Assembly: GCF_000817775.3 (NCBI RefSeq)
Contig: NZ_JTHE03000051.1
Coordinates: 1 to 43,552 of the forward strand
Origin: Lyngbya confervoides BDU141951
GTDB lineage: Bacteria; Cyanobacteriota; Cyanobacteriia; Thermosynechococcales; Thermosynechococcaceae
Direction of reading: 5' to 3'
DNA length: 43,552 nucleotides
Both the position numbers and the translations under genes were made by a program. Position 1 is the first letter of the stretch. Each line of letters opens with the position of its first letter. Shown here in pieces: positions 24,346 to 31,402 of this stretch. The notes under the pieces are model-generated. The model was not told the origin of the DNA. It was given only the letters and a program-made list of their open reading frames with translations, and did no database searches.

Positions 24346-25611
24346 ATGACCCAAACTTCTCTAAACTCTACCCTGCATGCCTCATCGGACGATCGCGAAG
24401 TGTTGGTCAGGGTGGAGAATGTCTCGAAGAAGTTTTGTCGTAGCCTGAAGAAGTCGCTATGGTATGGGGTGCAAGATATTGCAGCGGAAGTCACCGGGCA
24501 GAAGACGGACCATGCGTTGCGGCCGGATGAGTTTTGGGCGGTGAAGGATGTCAGCTTTGAGTTGCGGCGGGGCGAGTGTTTGGGCCTGATTGGCCGCAAT
24601 GGGGCGGGCAAGAGTACGCTGCTGCGGATGTTGAATGGGTTGATTAAGCCGGACCGGGGGCGAATTGAGCTGAATGGTCGGGTCGGTGGCTTGATTGCGT
24701 TGGGGGCGGGGTTTAACCCGACACTTACAGGCCGGGAAAATGTGTATGTGAATGGCTCTGTTTTGGGACTGAGTAAGGCAGAGATTGACGCCAAGTTTGA
24801 AGAAATTGTTGAATTTTCCGAACTAGAGGAATTTATTGATGCACCAGTTCAGTCTTACAGCTCTGGGATGAATGTAAGACTGGGATTTTCGGTAGCTGCA
24901 GTTTTACTGAAACCAGATATTTTGTTACTTGATGAAGTCCTTGCAGTAGGAGATATTAATTTTCAAATTAAGTGCGGTCGCCGTATTCGAGAGCTGGCTC
25001 CTCATTCTGCTGTAATTTTTGTTTCACACAGCATGTATAACGTTTCCTGGTTCTGTTCTCGTGTAATGGTATTAAGCAATGGAGAAATTCTTCAGGACGC
25101 GACTAATCCAGCCGATGGTATTACCAAGTATCTCTCAATAACAGAAATCAAACAGGAAACTTCGGGTACTGGCGAAGCTACTATTAGTAACTTTCAGCTA
25201 ATGCAAGATTCTGGATTGCCAGTCCCGGAAAATGCGAGATTTAGTCATGGCGATAAACTATCCGTCGAGTTTGAGATTCATGTTAAAACGCCTCAAAGCG
25301 ATGTAAAAATATTTCTGGTTATATTGGATGAATCGAATAATGGTGTTGTTTATTTGCCAGTTAAGGATGGGCTGGGAGATGATATTGTCTTTTCCAAGGG
25401 AGTGTTTAGGCTTAGTATTCCACTGGGTACTTTGGATTTGAATGCTGGGAGGTATAGTTTTTTGGCTGCTATTGTTGATGCAAACACTAGTGGGTCAACA
25501 AACTATGGTTCAACAATCTTGCGACAACAAGGAATTCATCCTTTTCAAGTTGCTGGAGAATGTTATAGTAGCGCAAAGATTGTCAGACCTGTGGTGGCGA
25601 TAGTTAAGTGA
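24346..25611 (+). CDS. wzt: ABC exporter ATPase with C-terminal glycan-binding domain (Wzt)
   Basis: The ATPase that drives polysaccharide export with Wzm. It has Walker A GRNGAGKSTLL, the Q-loop region, the ABC signature YSSGMNVRLGF and Walker B ILLLDEVLAVGD. Residues ~270-421 form the beta-rich Wzt C-terminal domain that in characterised exporters recognises the capped end of the glycan. Length of 421 residues is normal. Base use shifts inside the gene: by hand count 24601-24660 is 38/60 G+C, but 25321-25380 is only 23/60. The 3' part therefore looks acquired from another source, as expected if glycan specificity was swapped. Confidence 0.93.
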   Translation: MTQTSLNSTLHASSDDREVLVRVENVSKKFCRSLKKSLWYGVQDIAAEVTGQKTDHALRPDEFWAVKDVSFELRRGECLGLIGRNGAGKSTLLRMLNGLIKPDRGRIELNGRVGGLIALGAGFNPTLTGRENVYVNGSVLGLSKAEIDAKFEEIVEFSELEEFIDAPVQSYSSGMNVRLGFSVAAVLLKPDILLLDEVLAVGDINFQIKCGRRIRELAPHSAVIFVSHSMYNVSWFCSRVMVLSNGEILQDATNPADGITKYLSITEIKQETSGTGEATISNFQLMQDSGLPVPENARFSHGDKLSVEFEIHVKTPQSDVKIFLVILDESNNGVVYLPVKDGLGDDIVFSKGVFRLSIPLGTLDLNAGRYSFLAAIVDANTSGSTNYGSTILRQQGIHPFQVAGECYSSAKIVRPVVAIVK

Positions 25612-25615
25612 AAGA

Positions 25616-25714
25616 ATGAGAAAATTTGTCTTCGTTTCATCTTGCAGAGCAATAAACTGGACAGTGGTAAGTTCTCGACTCATCAATCAGTTTACTGGAG
25701 GGCACCTCGAATAA
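25616..25714 (+). pseudogene. Short ORF interrupted by the MITE
   Basis: A frame from ATG 25616 (MRKFVFVSSCRAIN) runs into the MITE at 25700 and stops inside it after GHLE. If the MITE and one target copy are removed, the frame continues for only a few codons (FTGVSATGVH) and ends. So the gene was probably already damaged. The product is not recognised. Confidence 0.3.
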
Positions 25715-25909
25715 TTCAAGCTTATTGAGAATGACCAACGGAAAGTTAGGTGTCCTATTAACTCTAATTTGTCAACAAGGCTATTTTTCGAGGTGCCCTG
25801 GAGTTTCAGCAACTGGGGTACACTAATGTGCTTAGTACTTAAATATTTTCACACCAAAGTTTTCAAGGATTTTGCCAGCTTGATCATGGAGAACTTCACC
25901 ACTGTCCAG
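25657..25909. repeat. Imperfect inverted repeat enclosing the MITE
   Basis: CTGGACAGTGGTAAGTTCTC (25657-25676) matches the reverse complement of 25889-25909, apart from one extra G. Without the MITE the enclosed sequence would be about 150 bases. It may be the remains of another small transposable element into which the MITE inserted. Confidence 0.4.
25700..25798 (+). mobile_element. 99-bp MITE, copy 1
   Basis: A non-coding element with terminal inverted repeats GGGCACCTCGAA / TTCGAGGTGCCC. It is flanked by a 4-bp target duplication TGGA (25696-25699 and 25799-25802). It is identical as read to the reverse complement of 31271-31369. With no coding capacity it must have been moved by a transposase elsewhere in the genome. 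A 4-bp duplication is known for some IS5- and IS1380-type elements, but the family was not identified. Confidence 0.9.
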
Positions 25910-26164
25910 CAATGAGTTATGTCATTTACTTTGAGAAAAGCTGTTTTCTGAAAAATATTTTGATTAGCTTTATCCTTAGGCATAGACATGTAAAAACTTA
26001 TGGAGTCTTTATCCTCAACCTAAGGCATCGCTATTGTAAAGATTGCTCTTGGGGCAAAGTATATAGAATGTCTAAAAGTGTTTCTCCCTATTTGGTTCAC
26101 GCCTTTTTGAATTTGTCAAATTTGTTAAGATGCGATTACCCTGAATCTCTTGGGGTACATTCCC

Positions 26165-26256
26165 CGCCGCTCTGCGGCGAAATCTTAAAACCTTGTGCTG
26201 TGGGTTTCTATCCCACCAGCAAGTCCGTTTCGATACCCCGTCCGCTTGCGGCGGGG
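26165..26256. mobile_element. Probable IS200/IS605-type end remnant
   Basis: Two GC-rich palindromes stand out in AT-rich DNA: CGCCGC-tct-GCGGCG (26165-26179) and CCCCGtCCGC-tt-GCGGCGGGG (26236-26256). On the minus strand the sequence between them reads like the 3' end of cyanobacterial tnpB genes (GGIETHSTRF). Such hairpins mark the ends of IS200/IS605 elements. No transposase gene remains. Confidence 0.4.
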
Positions 26257-26561
26257 TTGTTCATTCGGGTATCAACTTAAGGCGGGACAGCTTAATCCAC
26301 AAGGATTTTAGCTTCTGTCTGCCAGAGTTAGCGTTACAGCCATTTTTACTTGGCAAGACCCAGATCAAACTGTCCCGCTTTACGCTGCATCCCCTTGAAT
26401 CAACAAGCAAACCTATTGGCGAACTCTTGGCTCGGAAGATAACCGGATTGAGTCTCTCTCGAAAGACTAAGTTGGCCAACCAATTTCCTGTGTCGACTCA
26501 ATTAATGGCCTTCATTATCAATGCTTTATACTCTTGCATTGTCTTGACTTTAGAAATCCGT

Positions 26562-27608
26562 ATGAAAAAACAATTTGATACCCTAGGCTTTAAAGGAAAA
26601 ACGTTGCTAGTAACTGGCGGAACTGGTTCTTTCGGTAATGCGGTTGTGCGTCGGTTTATGCACTCAGATATCCGGGAGATACGTATATTTAGCCGTGATG
26701 AAAAGAAACAGGATGATATGCGGCACGAATTACGTAGTTCAAAGCTCAAGTTCTATATCGGTGATGTGCGAGACTTTAACAGCATCAATAGTGCTATGCG
26801 TGGCGTGGATTATGTGTTTAGTGCGGCAGCCCTAAAACAAGTACCTTCGTGCGAGTTTTATCCGCTAGAAGCCGTCTATACCAATGTTCTAGGCACAGAA
26901 AATACACTGAATGCCGCGATTAACAATGGGGTCAAAAAAGTCATTGTACTAAGTACTGACAAGGCTGTTCATCCTATTAATGCAATGGGAATGTCTAAGG
27001 CACTCATGGAAAAAGTCGCAGTGGCCAAGTCACGAAATCTTGCACCCGAAGAAACGACTATTTGCGTGACGCGCTATGGCAATGTAATGGCATCAAGGGG
27101 GTCGGTTATAACACTTTTTACCAATCAAATCAAAGGCGGTAAGCCAATCACAGTGACTGACCCCGACATGACACGCTTCATGATGTCTCTAGAAGATGCG
27201 GTGGAGCTAGTTCTATTCGCGTTTACTAAGGGGCAGGGCGGCGACACTTTTGTACAAAAGGCACCTGCTGCTACAATTGGTCAGCTTGCCCGAGTGTTGA
27301 GGTTTATCTTCGACTCGGATACCGAAATTAATGTCATTGGTACGCGCCACGGAGAGAAAAAACACGAAACTCTTTTGAATCTCGAAGAGATGGTCAATTC
27401 AGAAGACTTAGGTGATTATTACCGAATCCCTTCTGACACTAGAGATCTAAACTACGCTCTTTATTTTGAAAAAGGAGTTAAAAACTTATCCACTCTTGAG
27501 AGTTATACCTCTGAAAATACTGTGCGACTTACTGATGAAGACTTGAAGAAAATACTGCTTAATCTTGAATATATTCAGAAAGAGCTTGGTTTAGAAAAAG
27601 CGGTTTAA
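26562..27608 (+). CDS. fnlA: UDP-GlcNAc 4,6-dehydratase / 5-epimerase (FnlA/CapE/WbjB)
   Basis: First enzyme of UDP-N-acetyl-L-fucosamine synthesis; it dehydrates and epimerises UDP-GlcNAc. The 348-residue extended SDR has the NADP site VTGGTGSFGN (17-26) and the family's MGxSK active-site motif, in which Met replaces the usual SDR Tyr (STDKAVHPINAMGMSKALME). The C-terminal RHGEKKHETLL block is also typical. The frame is open far upstream, but homology starts at this ATG. It is followed after three bases by fnlB. Codon use is AT-richer than the left part of the window. Confidence 0.93.
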   Translation: MKKQFDTLGFKGKTLLVTGGTGSFGNAVVRRFMHSDIREIRIFSRDEKKQDDMRHELRSSKLKFYIGDVRDFNSINSAMRGVDYVFSAAALKQVPSCEFYPLEAVYTNVLGTENTLNAAINNGVKKVIVLSTDKAVHPINAMGMSKALMEKVAVAKSRNLAPEETTICVTRYGNVMASRGSVITLFTNQIKGGKPITVTDPDMTRFMMSLEDAVELVLFAFTKGQGGDTFVQKAPAATIGQLARVLRFIFDSDTEINVIGTRHGEKKHETLLNLEEMVNSEDLGDYYRIPSDTRDLNYALYFEKGVKNLSTLESYTSENTVRLTDEDLKKILLNLEYIQKELGLEKAV

Positions 27609-27611
27609 CTT

Positions 27612-28733
27612 ATGCCTGTTATTCTCATTACTGGTTCCAAAGGTTTTATTGGCCAAAATTTAAATATTGCACTCCGGCGTTGTTCCGATGTCAAGGTTTT
27701 GACTTTCGACTCCAACAATACACTTGATGAACTCGATGAGTTTACAGAAAGTGCCGATCTGGTTTTCCACTTGGCTGGCGTAAATCGCCCTAATGATGAC
27801 GCTGACTTCATTGAAGGAAATGTTAAACTTACGCAGCGATTGTGTGAGAGCCTGTCCAATAAGGGAAAACCTACGCCACTTGTTCTTAGTTCCTCAACAC
27901 AAGCTCAGCTAGACAATCCCTATGGTCGCAGTAAATACCAGGCTGAAAGGATAGTACAGAATTACAACCGCGATACAGGATCACCAGTCTATATTTACCG
28001 ATTACCAAACGTCTTTGGCAAGTGGAGCCGCCCTAATTATAACAGTGTTGTGGCCACTTTTTGTCACAACATTACTCATGATTTGCCTGTTACAATTAGT
28101 AACCCTGCCAATATTATTCACTTTGTTTATGTTGGCGATATTATTAATTCTTTCCTCGAAATTGTAGAACGCGATCGACATGAAAGCAATCGAGCTTTTT
28201 GCGAAGTTGAGAAGATACACAGTATTAGTCTTGGTAATCTCCATGACTTAATCATGGGGTTTGAAAATAGCCGATTCCAAGGAATAGTGCCGGATTTCAG
28301 CGACTTATTGACAAAGTACCTGTACTCTGTGTATGTCTCTCACCGCAATGCTAATAATTGCGCATATCCAGTCGAGCTCAAAACTGATAATCGTGGCTGG
28401 CTGTTTGAGCTAATTAAATCTCCGCAATCTGGTCAGATTTTTGTCTCATCGACGCGACCTGGTGTTACCCGTGGTAATCATTATCACGACTCGAAGGTTG
28501 AAAAGTTTTGCGTGATTAAAGGTGACGCGATAGTGCGGTTGCGTTCTTTGCTTGGTGGCGATGTTGTTGAATACCCTGTTAATGGGACAGCAATTCAGAT
28601 TATTGATATTCCGCCTGGCTATACGCACTCGATAGAAAACATTGGTAACACGGAGCTACTTACCTTGTTTTGGGCTAATGAGATTTTTGATCCCTTATGC
28701 CCTGATACATGGTCTGAAAACGTACTTCCTTAA
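27612..28733 (+). CDS. fnlB: UDP-sugar C4 reductase with cupin domain (FnlB/CapF/WbjC)
   Basis: Second enzyme of UDP-L-FucNAc synthesis. CapF-type proteins are bifunctional: an N-terminal SDR reductase (ITGSKGFIGQNL near the start; Tyr/Lys in NPYGRSKYQAE) and a C-terminal cupin that performs the C3 epimerisation (GNHYHDSKVEKFCVIKG with metal-binding histidines). At 373 residues it has the normal length. It lies between fnlA and fnlC in the usual order, which supports the call strongly. Confidence 0.93.
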   Translation: MPVILITGSKGFIGQNLNIALRRCSDVKVLTFDSNNTLDELDEFTESADLVFHLAGVNRPNDDADFIEGNVKLTQRLCESLSNKGKPTPLVLSSSTQAQLDNPYGRSKYQAERIVQNYNRDTGSPVYIYRLPNVFGKWSRPNYNSVVATFCHNITHDLPVTISNPANIIHFVYVGDIINSFLEIVERDRHESNRAFCEVEKIHSISLGNLHDLIMGFENSRFQGIVPDFSDLLTKYLYSVYVSHRNANNCAYPVELKTDNRGWLFELIKSPQSGQIFVSSTRPGVTRGNHYHDSKVEKFCVIKGDAIVRLRSLLGGDVVEYPVNGTAIQIIDIPPGYTHSIENIGNTELLTLFWANEIFDPLCPDTWSENVLP

Positions 28734-28771
28734 CTTTTCCGGTCAGGGTTCCTAAGTTCTAGATTCTATTT

Positions 28772-29926
28772 ATGATTGATAAAATCAAAGTAATGACTGT
28801 TGTTGGTACACGACCGGAGATCATTCGATTATCAAGAGTCATCCCAGTGCTTGACGAAGTCACTAACCATACGCTTGTCCACACTGGGCAAAACTATGAC
28901 TGGGAGTTAAACGGTATTTTTTTCGAAGATCTGGGTGTAAAACCGCCAAAGCATTATCTTGAAGCCGCTGGCAAGAATGCTGCTGAAACAATTGGAAATG
29001 TGATCATTCGAACTGATGCAGTACTCGAAGCCGAACAACCAGATGCGGTGTTAATTCTTGGGGATACCAACAGCTGTCTGGCTGCCATTCCTGCCAAACG
29101 GCGCAAAATACCCATCTTTCATATGGAGGCAGGCAACCGGTGTTTTGATATGCGGGTCCCCGAGGAAGTTAACCGCCGGATTGTTGATCATACTAGTGAT
29201 ATTAATCTGTGCTATAGCGAGCATGCTCGTCGCAATCTTTTGGCAGAGGGCCTGCCAACCGATCTGGTCATGAAAACCGGTTCGCCTATGAAAGAAATTA
29301 TCGACTATCATAGTGCCACTATTGCTGCATCTGATGTACACCAACGGCTTGATCTGACACCGGCTGCTTATTTCACGGTTAGCATCCATCGTGAGGAAAA
29401 CGTTGATAATCCTGCTCACCTGGATGCGATTGTAATTGCAATCAACGCACTCGCTGAACAATATAATTTTCCAGTAGTTTTCTCAGTGCATCCACGCACG
29501 CGTAAACGCCTCGCCCAGAGAGAAACATCTCTCCATAAACTTGTACGGGCACTACCACCTCTTGGTTTCTTTGACTATATGGCACTCCAAAAGAGCGCTT
29601 TTTGTACGATCTCCGATAGTGGGACGATTACTGAAGAGTCCTCTATTCTGGGTTTCCCTGCCATTACAGTGCGTGAGGCACACGAACGCCCAGAGGGTAT
29701 GGATGAAGGTGCTATCGTCATGACTGGCCTTCGTCCAGGGCGAATTATCGAAGCGGTAGAACTGACCCGGGCGCAATTTGCGCATGTGGGTCCATGCAGG
29801 CTTCCTTTAGACTACGACGTTTCCCAAGTCTCTTGGAAGGTGGCAAAAATTATTCTTAGCTACACCGATTACGTGAATCGCAGAGTATGGAATCGACATG
29901 CTTTGCCCGCTTCATCACAATTATGA
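28772..29926 (+). CDS. fnlC: UDP-GlcNAc 2-epimerase family enzyme (FnlC/CapG)
   Basis: Third enzyme of the pathway, which epimerises C2 to give UDP-N-acetyl-L-fucosamine. The 384-residue GT-B-fold protein begins with VMTVVGTRPEIIRLS, has FHMEAGNRCFDMRVPEEVNR in the middle and ISDSGTITEESSILGFP near the C-terminus, all characteristic of the WecB/FnlC group. The context after fnlA and fnlB points to FnlC rather than WecB. Its TGA overlaps the ATG of the next gene by four bases. Confidence 0.92.
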   Translation: MIDKIKVMTVVGTRPEIIRLSRVIPVLDEVTNHTLVHTGQNYDWELNGIFFEDLGVKPPKHYLEAAGKNAAETIGNVIIRTDAVLEAEQPDAVLILGDTNSCLAAIPAKRRKIPIFHMEAGNRCFDMRVPEEVNRRIVDHTSDINLCYSEHARRNLLAEGLPTDLVMKTGSPMKEIIDYHSATIAASDVHQRLDLTPAAYFTVSIHREENVDNPAHLDAIVIAINALAEQYNFPVVFSVHPRTRKRLAQRETSLHKLVRALPPLGFFDYMALQKSAFCTISDSGTITEESSILGFPAITVREAHERPEGMDEGAIVMTGLRPGRIIEAVELTRAQFAHVGPCRLPLDYDVSQVSWKVAKIILSYTDYVNRRVWNRHALPASSQL

Positions 29927-31224
29927 TACGAATGATGAGGAGATTCAGGGACTTAATCAATCCTACGACTGAGCGAGATGCGAGTCAGGGGTGGCGGATT
30001 TATCATATGGTGCAGCCCTATTTCTTCGCGCACCATCATTTTCACTGCCGAAAAGTTAAGACACTCAGGGCTGAGGGTATGTCGGCTTGGGTGCTAGCGT
30101 TTGTCCCGGAAGCCCTTTATATAGAGCATCAGGAGCGTTACCAGGAGGTTGTGTCAGCTGGGTTAACAAAAATTGTGCGTGTGCCTAGTGAGTCTAAATT
30201 AAATAGAAGGGTACTCCTATTTTTCTTGAATGAAGCATTTTTCACTAAAGGAGTTCTGGTTCATGTCTTGAGAACTGACCCCAGTCCAGTTATAAGGTTG
30301 AAACAATGGCCTATTGTGGGTAAGAAGATACGTTATGTTCTTGAATACGAGGGGGATATGCCATCTGAGTGCGTGTATCAATCTGCCTATGTTGAAAGTC
30401 CAAGACCACCAGTTGAACCACCTTTGGAGTTAAGGCCAGTCTACGACAATCTTCTCCATTCTCAGCAGAATCATGTGCGACAAGCTGATGGTGTTGTTCT
30501 AATGTCGCAGGAACATGTAGAGCTATGGGAAAGTCGCCTAAAAAATCAACTAAAGGCTTGCTTACTGCCTACACTTGCTGATCCCAAACGCATTTATTTT
30601 GACGAGCATAAAAGAAGTGAAATACGCACCCAGTTGGGGCTCTCTGATCGCATTGTCCTTGTATACGCAGGAAATGTCATATGCAAATGGCAACGTTTGG
30701 ATGCGATGTGCCGATTCATCGCTCGACTTGCTGAACAAATTCCTAATGTATGGTTTCTCGCGCTTGTTCGCCTGGATGATTTACAACTAGCGAAAGCAGC
30801 CATATCTCGGCATGGCTTAGAGCAACGCTCGACGATAAAACACGTTACGGCAGATGTTGTAGCAGATTATCTTTCATCTGCCGATTTGGCAATATTTCTA
30901 CGTCACATTCACCCCATGAATCTAGTAGTGACTTCTGGTAAGTTGGGCGAGTATCTGGCTGCTGGATTGCCAGTTATAACCACCGGGGCAAATGCAGCAA
31001 TCATCAACAAATTTATCCGAGAAAGTCAGGCAGGTCTTTTTATAGACGATTCGCTGCCGATTAACGAGTCGATTATTGCTGAGTTAGATGCATTACTGGA
31101 CCGTAGTCAAAAACCTGGTTGGCGAGTCGAATTGAGCCTGAAAACAGCAGAGTGTTTTGGTGGTGAAAATGATCCTTTCCGTACTTATGCGCCTTTCATA
31201 CGAAAGATTGCAGAACAAGGATGA
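29923..31224 (+). CDS. GT4-like glycosyltransferase, candidate L-FucNAc transferase
   Basis: A 433-residue GT-B glycosyltransferase. The C-domain has LVYAGNVICKWQRLDAM, a donor-binding opening, and SGKLGEYLAAGLPVITTG near the end, in the place of the usual GT4 EX7E block. The start at 29923 overlaps the fnlC stop (ATGA); the frame is open back to 29887. In known loci fnlABC is followed by the FucNAc transferase gene (wbuB), so this gene is a good candidate for adding FucNAc, though its sequence is only distantly WbuB-like. Confidence 0.78.
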   Translation: MIRMMRRFRDLINPTTERDASQGWRIYHMVQPYFFAHHHFHCRKVKTLRAEGMSAWVLAFVPEALYIEHQERYQEVVSAGLTKIVRVPSESKLNRRVLLFFLNEAFFTKGVLVHVLRTDPSPVIRLKQWPIVGKKIRYVLEYEGDMPSECVYQSAYVESPRPPVEPPLELRPVYDNLLHSQQNHVRQADGVVLMSQEHVELWESRLKNQLKACLLPTLADPKRIYFDEHKRSEIRTQLGLSDRIVLVYAGNVICKWQRLDAMCRFIARLAEQIPNVWFLALVRLDDLQLAKAAISRHGLEQRSTIKHVTADVVADYLSSADLAIFLRHIHPMNLVVTSGKLGEYLAAGLPVITTGANAAIINKFIRESQAGLFIDDSLPINESIIAELDALLDRSQKPGWRVELSLKTAECFGGENDPFRTYAPFIRKIAEQG

Positions 31225-31270
31225 TTTTTGGAGAATGTGTTGCCAGTCTAAATTCACCTTTTTCACCCAT

Positions 31271-31369
31271 GGGCACCTCGAAAAATAGCCTTGTTGACAA
31301 ATTAGAGTTAATAGGACACCTAACTTTCCGTTGGTCATTCTCAATAAGCTTGAATTATTCGAGGTGCCC
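31271..31369 (-). mobile_element. 99-bp MITE, copy 2 (inverted)
   Basis: Identical to copy 1 (25700-25798) but in the opposite orientation. The flanks show a separate 4-bp target duplication CCAT (31267-31270 and 31370-31373), so it arrived by its own insertion. It ends 33 bases before the ATG of the CapA-TupA gene and so displaced whatever control sequence was there. A TTGACA hexamer (31294-31299) points toward that gene, but no good -10 follows. Confidence 0.9.
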
Positions 31370-31402
31370 CCATGCTGATCGCCAAACTGAACGGTTCATG
31401 TA

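Larger units (their letters stand above)
25612..26561. other. Gene-poor region of mobile-element debris before fnlA
   Basis: No intact gene is seen over 950 bases. It holds a short ORF cut by a 99-bp MITE (25616-25714), an older imperfect inverted repeat around that MITE, and two GC-rich palindromes of IS200/IS605 style. An open frame runs from 26193 into fnlA, but the part before 26562 has no domain and covers the palindromes. Confidence 0.55.

Noticed and set aside
26193-26561. The upstream extension of the fnlA frame (123 codons)
   Set aside because: It spans the IS-like palindromes, has no similarity to dehydratases, and the family N-terminus begins at ATG 26562.
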